This document shows, in pieces, positions 43,488 through 52,108 of a DNA stretch of 64,000 nucleotides. How positions within the stretch are numbered: position 1 is the stretch's first letter; each line of letters begins with the position of its first letter. Under the pieces are notes generated by a model, which was not told the origin of the DNA, did not search any database, and saw only the letters and a program-made list of their open reading frames with translations. The DNA is taken from NCBI RefSeq assembly GCF_031344055.1, contig NZ_JADBEN010000006.1; one strand, 5' to 3'. Source of the DNA: Methylobacillus flagellatus_A. Its GTDB lineage: Bacteria > Pseudomonadota > Gammaproteobacteria > Burkholderiales > Methylophilaceae. The position numbers were made by a program, and so were the translations under genes.

Positions 43488-44828
43488 ATGAGCACTACTC
43501 CTATTGCATTAGTCGAATCCCTGGATCACGAAGGCCGCGGCGTGGCCCATGTCGAGGGTAAGACCATTTTCATCGACGGCGCCCTGCCCGGGGAGCATGT
43601 CACCTACAAGACCCGCCGCCGCAAGGACAGGTACGAGGTCGCCGACGTGGTGGACGTCTTGCAGGCCTCGAATTTGCGCACCCAGCCCGCTTGCGAGCAT
43701 TTCGGCGTCTGCGGCGGCTGCGCGATCCAGCACCTGGAGTTTTCCGGGCAGGTGGCGGCCAAGCAGCGCATGCTCGAGGGCAACCTCTGGCATATCGGCA
43801 AGACCCGTTCCGAGCGCATGCTGTCGCCGATCTACGGCCCCGCGTGGGGGTATCGTCACAAGGCGCGCCTGCGGGTGCGCCATGTGGCGAAGAAGGGCGG
43901 CGTGCTGGTCGGTTTCAATGAAAAATCCAGCAGCTTCGTCGCGGACATGGACAGCTGCAAGGTGCTGCCGCCCCATGTTTCCGCCCTCATCGTGCCGATG
44001 AGGGAACTGGTGGGCCAGCTCAGCATACGCGACCGCCTGCCGCAGATCGAGGTGGCGATAGGGGAGTTGACCACGGTGCTGGTGCTGCGCATACTCGAAC
44101 CCTTGCAGCCGCAGGATGCCGCGCCCATCAAGGCGTTTGCCGACCGCTACGGCGTGGAGGTCTGGACCCAGAGCAAGGGGCCGGATACCGTGCAGCCGTT
44201 CTACCCGCAGCAAGGGCCTGGCTTGAGCTACACCTTGCCCGAATTCAACCTGACCTACCCGTTCAAGCCCACCGAGTTCACGCAGGTCAACCCGCACATC
44301 AACCGCGTGATGCTGCGCCGCGCCATGCAGCTGCTGCAGCCGAAGCCGGGCGAGCGTATTGCCGATTTCTTTTGCGGCCTGGGCAATTTCACCTTGCCGA
44401 TCGCGCGCAGCGGCGCTTCGGTGTTCGGCATGGAAGGCTCGGCCGCGCTGGTGGCGCGCGCCAATGAAAGCGCGGCCCTCAACGGCCTGGCCGGGCAAGT
44501 GGAGTTCCAGGAGGCGGACTTGTTCAAGATGACGCCTGAACTGCTGCAGTCATTGGGCCGTTTCGACAAATGGCTGATCGATCCGCCGCGCGACGGCGCG
44601 ATCGAGCTGGTGAAGGCATTGCCCGATATCGATGATGCGAAGGCCGATGCGTCGCATGCGCCACAGCGCATCGTGTATGTGTCGTGCAACCCGGCGACGT
44701 TGGCGCGCGACGCGGGGATACTGGTGCATACCAAGGGGTATCGCCTGCTGGCCAGCGGGGTGATCAATATGTTCCCCCATACCTCGCACGTGGAATCCAT
44801 CGCGTTGTTCGAGAGGGCAGGCCCGTGA
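43488..44828 (+). CDS. rlmD: 23S rRNA (uracil-1939-C5)-methyltransferase
   Basis: 446 residues from the ATG at 43488; an in-frame TTG at 43476 is less likely. A TRAM domain at the start (ESLDHEGRGVAHVEGKTIF) is followed by iron-sulfur cysteines Cys69, Cys75, Cys78 (CEHFGVCGGC) plus one in DMDSCKVLP, and the methyltransferase domain with DFFCGLGNFTLPIA and the nucleophile in VSCNPATLARDAG. It methylates U1939 of 23S rRNA. The stop overlaps the next start by one base. Confidence 0.95.
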   Translation: MSTTPIALVESLDHEGRGVAHVEGKTIFIDGALPGEHVTYKTRRRKDRYEVADVVDVLQASNLRTQPACEHFGVCGGCAIQHLEFSGQVAAKQRMLEGNLWHIGKTRSERMLSPIYGPAWGYRHKARLRVRHVAKKGGVLVGFNEKSSSFVADMDSCKVLPPHVSALIVPMRELVGQLSIRDRLPQIEVAIGELTTVLVLRILEPLQPQDAAPIKAFADRYGVEVWTQSKGPDTVQPFYPQQGPGLSYTLPEFNLTYPFKPTEFTQVNPHINRVMLRRAMQLLQPKPGERIADFFCGLGNFTLPIARSGASVFGMEGSAALVARANESAALNGLAGQVEFQEADLFKMTPELLQSLGRFDKWLIDPPRDGAIELVKALPDIDDAKADASHAPQRIVYVSCNPATLARDAGILVHTKGYRLLASGVINMFPHTSHVESIALFERAGP

Positions 44829-46327
44829 TGTGGCGGCAGGTATTGCGGCTCGGCAGCCTGGCCACCATGATGGTGGCGTCGCTGCTATTGCTGGATGCCT
44901 GCAGCCGTGATACCGCCCCGGTGCAAATCCGCAGCGCGGTCAGCCAGCTGCCGCAAACGCTGGACCCGCGTTATGCCACGGACGCGGCTTCCGCGCGCGT
45001 CAACCGCCTGCTGTACCGCTCCCTGGTCGATTTTGACGTCCATGCCCATCCGACGCCATCGCTGGCCAGCTGGCGCGTGCTGTCGCCGCGGCTGTTCCGC
45101 TTCACCCTCGGGCAGCATGGCCGCCATTTCCATGACGGACGCTACCTGACGGCGGAAGACGTCGCTGCGACTTACCAGTCCATCCTGGAGCTGGCGGATT
45201 CCCCGCATGCGGCCGAGTTCGCCAATATCAGCAAGATAGAGGTGCGCGATGAAAATACCCTGGATTTCTTCCTCAACGATGCCGACAGCAACTTCCCCTC
45301 GCGCCTGATATTGGGGATACTCCCCGCCGAACTGATCGCACGGCAGCACGACTTTTCGAACGAGCCTGTCGGCAGCGGCCCGTTCAAGTTCGTTTCCTGG
45401 CAGCGCTCGCTCAAGCTGGAGCGCCGGTCCGACCGCAAGCCCTTCGTGTTTGAGGAAATTCGCGACCCGACCGTGCGCGTGCTCAAGCTGGTGCGTGGCG
45501 AGACGGACATCCTGCAAGGAGATTTGCCGCCGGAGCTGGTGAGCTACCTGCAGAAGCAACCGGGGCTGGAGGTGCAGGAGTCCGAGGGGTCCAATTTCGC
45601 CTACATCGGCCTGAACCTGCAGGATGCCATCCTGCAAAACGCCTTGGTGCGCCAGGCATTGGCGCATGCGATCGACCGCAAAGCCATCATCAAGCATACC
45701 CTGGTCGGCGGCAGCCGGCTGGCGGAAAGCATCCTGCCGCCCGAGCACTGGGCGGGCAACGGCAACCTGCAGCCGTACGAATATGATCCGGCGCTGGCGC
45801 GCGAGCTGTTGCAGCGCGCCGGGGTCAGCCTGCCCTTGAAGCTGGTCTACAAGACCTCCACCGATGCCCAGCGGGTCCGGCTCGCTACCATGATGCAGGC
45901 GCAGATGCGCGAGGCCGGCATCCAGCTCGACATCCGCAGCCTGGACTGGGGAACGTTCTTTGACGACATCAAGCGCGGCAATTTCCAACTCTACGGCCTG
46001 ATGTGGGTGGGGATCAAGACGCCGGAAATTTACCACCTGGCGTTCCATTCCTCCTCCATCCCGCCCAAGGGCGCCAATCGCGGCCATTATGCCGACCAAA
46101 AGACGGACGAATTGATCGCCGTGAGCGACTGGGCCAATGTCGCGGCGCGCGTTCATGAGCAGTTGCCGTATATCCCGCTCTGGTACGAAGGCCAGTTCGC
46201 CGCCACACGCAAGCACATTACGGGCTACCGGCTGCAGCCGGACGGAAGCTGGGACGGCCTGGTCAACGTCAAGCGCAGCAAGCTGAAGTCCGTATTCCCA
46301 GGCAAGAACCCATTGGAGGGGTTCTAG
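44828..46327 (+). CDS. Peptide ABC transporter substrate-binding lipoprotein
   Basis: 499 residues. A lipoprotein signal peptide with LLDAC (cysteine near 25) leads into an SBP family 5 (OppA/DppA-like) fold, with SAVSQLPQTLDPRYATDAAS, FIGLNL-like segments and ALAHAIDRKAIIKHTL. It should capture an oligopeptide in the periplasm for the permeases encoded from 46803. The YkuD gene inserted directly downstream suggests the ligand may be a murein peptide. No closer assignment (DppA, OppA, MppA) is possible by eye. Confidence 0.88.
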   Translation: MWRQVLRLGSLATMMVASLLLLDACSRDTAPVQIRSAVSQLPQTLDPRYATDAASARVNRLLYRSLVDFDVHAHPTPSLASWRVLSPRLFRFTLGQHGRHFHDGRYLTAEDVAATYQSILELADSPHAAEFANISKIEVRDENTLDFFLNDADSNFPSRLILGILPAELIARQHDFSNEPVGSGPFKFVSWQRSLKLERRSDRKPFVFEEIRDPTVRVLKLVRGETDILQGDLPPELVSYLQKQPGLEVQESEGSNFAYIGLNLQDAILQNALVRQALAHAIDRKAIIKHTLVGGSRLAESILPPEHWAGNGNLQPYEYDPALARELLQRAGVSLPLKLVYKTSTDAQRVRLATMMQAQMREAGIQLDIRSLDWGTFFDDIKRGNFQLYGLMWVGIKTPEIYHLAFHSSSIPPKGANRGHYADQKTDELIAVSDWANVAARVHEQLPYIPLWYEGQFAATRKHITGYRLQPDGSWDGLVNVKRSKLKSVFPGKNPLEGF

Positions 46328-46810
46328 ATGAGGATTGAGGTCTCCATCCCGTTGCAAACGCTGCGCGTGTTCGACGATGCCGGGCGTTTGCTCGGGGAGT
46401 ATCCTGTATCCACGGCGCTTAACGGGATCGGCGAGCAAAAGAACAGCTACTGCACGCCCCGCGGCCTGCATGTCGTGCGCGCCAAGATCGGAGCAGGGCA
46501 GCCGCTGGGCGCGGTTTTCCGCGGACGCAGGCCCACGGGCGAGGTATGGATGCCCGCATTGCATGCGCAACATCCCGGGCGCGACTGGATATTGACGCGC
46601 ATCCTCTGGCTGTCCGGCTGCGAACCCGGTTTCAACCGCCTCGGCAACGTCGACAGCATGCAGCGCTATATCTATATACACGGCACCCCGGATAGCGAAC
46701 CCATGGGCGAGCCACATTCCCACGGCTGCATCCGCATGCGCAACGCCGATGTGCGCGAGCTGTTTGACCTGGTGCCGATCGGAACCCAAGTGATGGTGCT
46801 GGATGCTTAA
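46328..46810 (+). CDS. YkuD-fold L,D-transpeptidase/carboxypeptidase without signal peptide
   Basis: 160 residues starting directly after the binding-protein stop codon. The YkuD active site is complete: His118 in IYIHGTPDSEP and Cys134 in PHSHGCIRMRN. There is no signal peptide or membrane segment, so it should act in the cytoplasm, unlike cell-wall crosslinking L,D-transpeptidases. Cytoplasmic YkuD enzymes of the ElsL/LdcV type act as L,D-carboxypeptidases that trim imported murein tetrapeptides to tripeptides. Its place between peptide-transporter genes and near nagZ fits that role. It overlaps the permease start by 8 bases. Confidence 0.85.
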   Translation: MRIEVSIPLQTLRVFDDAGRLLGEYPVSTALNGIGEQKNSYCTPRGLHVVRAKIGAGQPLGAVFRGRRPTGEVWMPALHAQHPGRDWILTRILWLSGCEPGFNRLGNVDSMQRYIYIHGTPDSEPMGEPHSHGCIRMRNADVRELFDLVPIGTQVMVLDA

Positions 46811-47714
46811 ACGCGTGCTGGGCATTGTGCCGGTGGTCTTCGGCGTCCTGCTGCTCACATTCCTGCTGGTGCACCTGGTGCCGGGCGACCCGGTCGAGGT
46901 GATGCTGGGCGAGTCCGCCCCCATGGCGGACCGCGACAAGCTGCGTGCGGACTTGGGGCTGGACAAGCCCTTACCGGTGCAATTCGCCCATTACCTGGCA
47001 GCGTTGTCACACGGGGATTTCGGCCGCTCCATCCACAGCCGCAAGCCGATCGCGGATACCTTGCTGGAGCGCCTGCCCGCCACTGCCAGCCTGGCGTTGT
47101 GCGCCTTGTTGATTGCCATCGGGCTGGGCTTGCCCCTGGGAATTGCCGCCGCCTTGAGGCAGGACAAATGGCAGGATAGCCTGGCGACATTGCTGAGCCT
47201 GGCCTTGTCCGCCATGCCGCATTTCTGGCTCGGCCCCTTGCTGATGCTGCTGCTGGCGTTATGGCTGGGCCTGTTGCCGGTCAGCGGCATGAGCGAGCCG
47301 GGTTCCATCGTGCTGCCTGCGCTGACCTTGGGCTTCGGCCTTGCGGCCATTCTCACGCGCATGACCCGCGCCAGCCTGCTGGAAGTATTGAACGAGGATT
47401 TTGTCCGTACGGCGCGCGCCAAGGGCATCAGCGAACGCAAGGTGATCCTGCGGCATGCCTTGCGGGCTGCGTTGTTGCCGATCGTCACAGTGGTGGGCCT
47501 GCAACTGGGCAGCCTGCTGGCCGGTACGGTGATTACCGAGACGGTGTTCGGCTGGGAAGGCGTAGGGCGGTTGCTGGTGGAGTCGATAGAAAAACGCGAT
47601 TATCCGGTGACGCAGGCCTGCGTCGTGGTGATTGCGCTGACTTACGTCGTGATCAACCTCCTGACCGATCTCCTGTATGCCCGGCTCGATCCCAGGGTGA
47701 GGTTCGCCTCGTGA
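46803..47714 (+). CDS. Peptide ABC transporter permease (DppB-like)
   Basis: 303 residues with about six membrane helices and the permease EAA-type loop (ARAKGISERKVILRHALRAAL). The start MLKRVLGIVPVVFGVLLLTF and HLVPGDPVEVMLG are DppB/OppB signatures. It pairs with the next gene to form the membrane channel of the peptide importer. The ATP-binding subunits are not encoded in the window. Confidence 0.92.
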   Translation: MLKRVLGIVPVVFGVLLLTFLLVHLVPGDPVEVMLGESAPMADRDKLRADLGLDKPLPVQFAHYLAALSHGDFGRSIHSRKPIADTLLERLPATASLALCALLIAIGLGLPLGIAAALRQDKWQDSLATLLSLALSAMPHFWLGPLLMLLLALWLGLLPVSGMSEPGSIVLPALTLGFGLAAILTRMTRASLLEVLNEDFVRTARAKGISERKVILRHALRAALLPIVTVVGLQLGSLLAGTVITETVFGWEGVGRLLVESIEKRDYPVTQACVVVIALTYVVINLLTDLLYARLDPRVRFAS

Positions 47715-48505
47715 AGCGTTGGCCATATTGGGTGTTGGCCTTCTGGCTCGCGGTGGTGGCATGCTCGCTATTGCTCGACCTGAAGCCGGACGACATCGAC
47801 TTGGCACAAGTGTTGGTTGCACCGGGAACATATCATGTGCTCGGCACCGACGACCTCGGCCGCGATATCGCCGCGCGGCTTGCCGCCGGGGCGGGCGTTT
47901 CCATGCTGGTGGCATTGCTGGTGACGGCCGTGACGCTGAGCGTGGGCACCGCGGCCGGATTGCTTGCCGGCTATTGCGGCGGCTGGGTGGACCGGGCGCT
48001 GATGCAGGTGACGGACGTATTCCTGGCCTTTCCCGGCATTCTGCTGGCGATCGCATTTGCCGCCGTGCTAGGGCCCGGCCTGGACAACCTGCTGCTGGCA
48101 TTGTGCATGACTTCCTGGGTGGGCTATGCCCGCCTGACGCGCGCGCAGGCCCTGAGCCTGCGCCAGCGCCAGCATGTGCAGGCGGCGCAATCGCTGGGGG
48201 CATCCGCAGGCCGCATCATGCGCAAGCACATGCTGCCCCTGTTGGCGGCGCCATTGGTGGTGGAAGCGACTTACAGCATCGCTGGTCTGGTAATCGCCGA
48301 AGCTAGCCTGTCTTTCCTCGGGCTGGGCATCCAGGCGCCACATGCCTCCTGGGGCGCCATGCTCAGGGACGGCGTGCGCTATCTGCTGGTCGCGCCGCAT
48401 TACGTACTGGCGGTGGGCATCAGCCTGATGTCGGTGGTGCTGGCGGTCAACGTGCTCGGAGACCAACTGCGCGACGCTTGGGATGTCAGGCGAGCCAGGG
48501 ATTGA
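47711..48505 (+). CDS. Peptide ABC transporter permease (DppC-like)
   Basis: 264 residues from a GTG at 47711 that overlaps the upstream stop as GTGA. DppC/OppC features are HVLGTDDLGRDIAARLAAGA near the start and the EAA loop QAAQSLGASAGRIMRKHMLP. It completes the permease heterodimer. The usual ATPase genes (dppD/dppF) do not follow; yhhQ comes next, so the ATPases must be encoded elsewhere or be shared with another transporter. Confidence 0.92.
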   Translation: MKRWPYWVLAFWLAVVACSLLLDLKPDDIDLAQVLVAPGTYHVLGTDDLGRDIAARLAAGAGVSMLVALLVTAVTLSVGTAAGLLAGYCGGWVDRALMQVTDVFLAFPGILLAIAFAAVLGPGLDNLLLALCMTSWVGYARLTRAQALSLRQRQHVQAAQSLGASAGRIMRKHMLPLLAAPLVVEATYSIAGLVIAEASLSFLGLGIQAPHASWGAMLRDGVRYLLVAPHYVLAVGISLMSVVLAVNVLGDQLRDAWDVRRARD

Positions 48506-48516
48506 GAGGAAGGACC

Positions 48517-49215
48517 ATGCAACAGCGCACTTACCGGTACTATGATTTCGTGATGGTGGCGTTCGTGGTGGTGCTGGTCTGCTCCAACCTCATCGGCCCG
48601 GCCAAGATCGCCCAGCTCGATTTGCCGCTGGTCGGCACCCTCACTTTCGGCGCCGGCGTTCTGTTCTTCCCGATTTCCTACGTGTTTGGCGACGTGCTGA
48701 CCGAAGTCTACGGCTATGCCCGCTCGCGCCGCGTGATCTGGACCGGGTTTGCCGCACTCGCATTCGCTTCTGCGATGGCCTGGATCATCGTCGCCTTGCC
48801 GCCCGCCCCGTTCTGGGAGAACCAGCGCGCCTACGAGATCGCGTTCGGCTCGGCGTGGCGCATATCGCTGGCCGGGTTGATCGCCTTTGCCTGCGGCGAG
48901 TTCGTCAACTCCATAGTGCTGGCGAAAATGAAGGTCTGGACCGAAGGGCGCTGGCTCTGGATGCGCACCATAGGCTCCACCATCGTCGGCGAAGGCGTGG
49001 ATTCTTTGCTGTTCTACCCGCTGGCATTCTATGGCAGCGGCATCATTCCGGACGATAAACTGCCGCTGGTGATGCTGGCGCAATTTCTCGCCAAGACCGG
49101 GGTTGAGGTAGTATTGACGCCGGTGACCTACCGCGTGGTGGCATTCCTCAAGCGCGCCGAGAACGAGGACTACTACGACAGGCATACCGATTTCAATCCG
49201 TTCCGCCTGCAATAG
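48517..49215 (+). CDS. yhhQ: Queuosine precursor transporter (YhhQ family)
   Basis: 232 residues, six or so membrane helices, with the family segments NLIGPAKIAQLDLPLVGTL and FFPISYVFGDVLTEVYGYA. YhhQ proteins import the queuosine precursors preQ0/preQ1. It has a strong GAGAGGAAGGA ribosome-binding site and follows the permease gene by 11 bases, so it may be read through from the peptide-transporter operon. Confidence 0.92.
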   Translation: MQQRTYRYYDFVMVAFVVVLVCSNLIGPAKIAQLDLPLVGTLTFGAGVLFFPISYVFGDVLTEVYGYARSRRVIWTGFAALAFASAMAWIIVALPPAPFWENQRAYEIAFGSAWRISLAGLIAFACGEFVNSIVLAKMKVWTEGRWLWMRTIGSTIVGEGVDSLLFYPLAFYGSGIIPDDKLPLVMLAQFLAKTGVEVVLTPVTYRVVAFLKRAENEDYYDRHTDFNPFRLQ

Positions 49216-49246
49216 CGGGCTTTTACACTGACTTGACTGAATAAAC

Positions 49247-50296
49247 ATGACACTAGGCCCCATCATGCTCGATGTCGTCGGCACCGAGCTTACCAAGGAA
49301 GACATTCGCCGCATCCGCCATCCCCTGGTGGGCGGCGTCATTCTTTTCGCGCGTAATTTCGAGTCGCCAGCACAGCTCAAGGCGCTGACGGACAGCATCC
49401 ATGCCGTGCGCCAGCCCCCCTTGCTGATTGCTGTCGATCATGAAGGCGGGCGCGTGCAGCGCTTCCGCGAGGGCTTTACGCGCATCCCCCCGATGCGCGA
49501 GTTCGGCAAGATATGGGACGAACATCCGCGCAAGGCTAGGCAACTGGCGGAGGAAGCGGGCTGGATCATCGCGGCGGAGCTACGCGCGCATGGCATTGAT
49601 TTCAGCTTCACGCCCGTGCTCGACATGGATTACGGCGAAAGCCAGGTGATCGGCGACCGCGCCTTCCACGGGGACAAGCAAGCCATCAACGAACTGGCGT
49701 TTTCACTGATGCAGGGCCTCAAGCGCGGCGGCATGGCGGCCGTGGGCAAGCATTTCCCCGGCCATGGCTATGTGGTGGCCGATTCCCATGTGGCGATCCC
49801 CGTGGACGAGCGCGATTTCGACCAGATCGCCTCAACCGATATGCAGACCTTCCGCCAGCTCATCGACGACGGCATCCAGGCCATCATGCCCGCCCATGTC
49901 ATCTATCCCAAGGTGGACGACAAGCCCGCAGGCTTCTCCGAGCGCTGGTTGCAAAAAGTGCTGCGCCAGCGCCTGGGTTTCAACGGCGTGATCTTCAGCG
50001 ACGACCTCTCAATGGAGGGCGCAGGCGTGGCGGGCGACGTGACCCAGCGGGCACTTGCGGCGCTCAACGCGGGTTGCGACATGGTGCTGCTCTGCAACCA
50101 GCCTGAGAAGGCAGACGAACTGCTTGCCAATTTAAAATGGGACATCCAGGCGCAAAGCCTGGCACGGCTTGCCCGCATGCATGGCGGGCGGCATCCTTCC
50201 AGCATGGTGGCCCTGCATGAAGACCCTGACTTCATGCATGCGGTACACCGGGTCGGCCTGGTAGGGAAGGCAGATGGGGATTTGCCGTTTGTTTGA
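49247..50296 (+). CDS. nagZ: Beta-N-acetylhexosaminidase NagZ
   Basis: 349 residues of glycoside hydrolase family 3. Motifs are DHEGGRVQRFREGF, the catalytic His loop GKHFPGHGYV and the nucleophile Asp in GVIFSDDLSMEGA. NagZ removes N-acetylglucosamine from anhydro-muropeptides in the cytoplasm and thereby feeds murein recycling and AmpC induction. Its position just downstream of the peptide importer and YkuD gene strengthens the murein-recycling reading of the locus. Confidence 0.94.
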   Translation: MTLGPIMLDVVGTELTKEDIRRIRHPLVGGVILFARNFESPAQLKALTDSIHAVRQPPLLIAVDHEGGRVQRFREGFTRIPPMREFGKIWDEHPRKARQLAEEAGWIIAAELRAHGIDFSFTPVLDMDYGESQVIGDRAFHGDKQAINELAFSLMQGLKRGGMAAVGKHFPGHGYVVADSHVAIPVDERDFDQIASTDMQTFRQLIDDGIQAIMPAHVIYPKVDDKPAGFSERWLQKVLRQRLGFNGVIFSDDLSMEGAGVAGDVTQRALAALNAGCDMVLLCNQPEKADELLANLKWDIQAQSLARLARMHGGRHPSSMVALHEDPDFMHAVHRVGLVGKADGDLPFV

Positions 50297-50353
50297 TGCC
50301 TAGATTTATTCAGAAGAGCGGCTCTAGAATTCTTTATTGATGAATAGGCAATA

Positions 50354-50377
50354 AAAAACCCGCCGGAGCGGGTTTTT
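50354..50377 (+). terminator. Rho-independent terminator after nagZ
   Basis: Stem AAAAACCCGC (50354-50363) and GCGGGTTTTT (50368-50377) with loop CGGA. It lies between convergent nagZ and the PEP-CTERM gene and can serve both. Confidence 0.9.
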
Positions 50378-50396
50378 ATCAGTTCGATGCCAAAAA

Positions 50397-50936
50397 TTAG
50401 GCGGAGAACTTGGAGCGGCTACGTGCAGCGAAGCCGATCAGGCCGAGGCCCAGGGCCAGCATACCGTAGGTGCTTGGCTCTGGCACAGCTGCTGTAATAG
50501 TACCAGCATAGGTGGCATTGAAACCACTAGGGATGGTAGCTGAGCCAGCAATCTTGAGCCAGTATGTTGCAGGGCCATCTACGTTACCGGTCAGGTAACC
50601 AAAAGACAATGATGGAAGAGGGCTGGAAGTATTACCTGTGCTCAGCAGAGTGCCATCTATAGCAGTATAAAGATCGAAGTTTGTGAAAGAGATAGCACCT
50701 ACCGGAGTGCTGGCGCTGAAAGTTGCATTGAGGAAACGATCGCCATCAACAGTGAATGCAAGCCAGTGAGTGAAGGAACCATCGCCAATAAACCCTTCAT
50801 GTGCGAAGTTGTAGACTTCTATATCTGGAGAAGCGTTTTGATCACCACCAACCAGAACTGGATTAGCATAAGCACCAGCAGATGCGCCAATCAGCGAAAC
50901 AGCCAACAGAATTGCCTTGAAATTCATTGCTTTCAT
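50397..50936 (-). CDS. PEP-CTERM sorting-signal protein
   Basis: 179 residues from the ATG at 50934-50936 (AGGGGC upstream). A signal peptide (AILLAVSLIGASAGAYA) is followed by a beta-rich domain (DGDRFLNATFSASTPVGA) and a C-terminal VPEPSTYGMLALGLGLIGF plus a basic end, the classical PEP-CTERM. Such proteins are cut by exosortase (EpsH/XrtA) and carried to the surface, often with exopolysaccharide. No exosortase is in the window. Base composition is lower in GC than the flanking genes. Confidence 0.9.
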   Translation of the reverse strand: MKAMNFKAILLAVSLIGASAGAYANPVLVGGDQNASPDIEVYNFAHEGFIGDGSFTHWLAFTVDGDRFLNATFSASTPVGAISFTNFDLYTAIDGTLLSTGNTSSPLPSLSFGYLTGNVDGPATYWLKIAGSATIPSGFNATYAGTITAAVPEPSTYGMLALGLGLIGFAARSRSKFSA

Positions 50937-51335
50937 TGCATTGCCCCTAAAGTTGAAGTGGATGAAAGTGAAGCTAGTCAATATCTTAGAATATTGAATA
51001 AAACTGAATTGACGAGACAAGAATATGATGGAGAAAAGAGGGGGGCAATAGCCCGAATGCACTAACCGAGTCGGGACGTCCCGATACAACAGGTGCAGAT
51101 TGTAGTAGTGCACATTGCGGGCGAAGTCAATTGTTCCCGGAGAGTGGTTTAGTTTCGCTGTGCATCTTGAATGATGGTTTTTTTGATATTTTTAAGAGAG
51201 CTAATGAAAAAAATCATTATGCAGGTTTTGGTATGGCGTATTTATTACTGCCAATCACGGCGATATGGTTGAAACTTTCACGGTTATTGGCTAGTCTTAG
51301 CTCTAGTTTCGGTTTTTCTTAGGGGGTACATCTAG
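50937..51335. other. 400-base AT-rich intergenic region between divergent genes
   Basis: The interval separates the PEP-CTERM gene (minus) from the BI-1 gene (plus) and has no credible gene. It contains a 14-base perfect palindrome at 51071-51084, an AATGA/TCATT inverted repeat at 51203-51218 and long T- and A-runs. A weak plus-strand promoter for the BI-1 gene may be TTGAAA with TAGTCT near 51269-51297. Confidence 0.5.
51071..51084. promoter_or_regulatory. 14-base palindrome upstream of the PEP-CTERM gene
   Basis: TCGGGACGTCCCGA is a perfect palindrome about 135 bases before the PEP-CTERM start. It has the shape of a binding site for a dimeric regulator; the regulator is not known. Confidence 0.4.
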
Positions 51336-52022
51336 ATGCAAACGAATTATCAAGTCGCCAATACCCAAACGCTGCCGGCAGGCGCGCACAAGGTATTGCG
51401 GAATACTTACATGATGCTGGGCCTGACCATGGTGCCGACCGTGATCGGCGCGCTGGTCGGCATGTCCATGAATTTCTCGTGGATGGCCGCCAGCCCGATC
51501 ATGTCCTCGCTGATCATGCTGGCCGTGATGTTCGGCCTGTTCTTCGCGATTTCCGCCAACCGCAACAACAGTTTCGGCGTGGTATTGCTGCTGGGCCTGA
51601 CCTTCTTCATGGGCCTGATGCTCGGCCCCATCCTGCAGGTGGCTTTGAACCTGCGCAACGGCGGTCAATTGGTTGGCCTGGCTGCAGGCGGCACCGGCCT
51701 GATCTTCCTGACCCTGGCCGGGATCGCAAGTACTACCAAGAAGGATTTCAGTTTCCTCGGCAATTTCCTGTTCGTCGGCTTGATTCTGTTGATCATTGCC
51801 TCGCTGGCTAACCTGTTCTTCCAGGTGCCTGCCGCTTCGCTGGCGATCTCTGCCGTGGCAGTGCTGTTGTTCTCCGGCTTCATCCTGTTCGATGTGAATC
51901 GCATCGTGCGCGGTGGCGAGACCAACTACGTGATGGCAACACTGGCCTTGTACATCAACATCTACAACCTGTTTGTCAATCTGCTGCAATTGCTGATGGC
52001 ATTCATGGGCGAGCGTGATTGA
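51336..52022 (+). CDS. Bax-inhibitor-1 (YccA/YbhL) family membrane protein
   Basis: 228 residues with seven predicted membrane helices. The N-terminal AGAHKVLRNTYMMLGLTM and the C-terminal LFSGFILFDVNRIVRGGETN, with an Asp in the last helices, are BI-1 features. YccA-type members bind and modulate the FtsH protease, while others leak calcium. A good GGGGG ribosome-binding site lies upstream. Confidence 0.92.
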   Translation: MQTNYQVANTQTLPAGAHKVLRNTYMMLGLTMVPTVIGALVGMSMNFSWMAASPIMSSLIMLAVMFGLFFAISANRNNSFGVVLLLGLTFFMGLMLGPILQVALNLRNGGQLVGLAAGGTGLIFLTLAGIASTTKKDFSFLGNFLFVGLILLIIASLANLFFQVPAASLAISAVAVLLFSGFILFDVNRIVRGGETNYVMATLALYINIYNLFVNLLQLLMAFMGERD

Positions 52023-52042
52023 TCTTTAGCCGCTGAGTCAAG

Positions 52043-52071
52043 AACCCGTCCTTGTGGCGGGTTTTTTTTTT
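52043..52071 (+). terminator. Rho-independent terminator after the BI-1 gene
   Basis: Stem AACCCG (52043-52048) with CGGGTT (52058-52063), extended by a G-U and a C-G pair, loop CTTGT, followed by ten T. Confidence 0.88.
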
Positions 52072-52108
52072 CGGCATATCATTAGGCATATCCTGTCGAA
52101 TCCAATAC

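Noticed and set aside
44885..46966. 693-codon open frame antisense to the peptide-binding protein and YkuD genes
   Set aside because: No domain and no ribosome-binding site; the plus-strand genes are certain.
50937..51100. Possible sigma-54 promoter for the PEP-CTERM gene
   Set aside because: Sequences such as TGCATTCGGGCTATTGC only loosely resemble the GG-N10-GC consensus, so no site is claimed.
51131..51322. 63-codon open frame in the region before the BI-1 gene
   Set aside because: It starts at a TTG without a ribosome-binding site, lies in AT-rich intergenic DNA and shows no family pattern.
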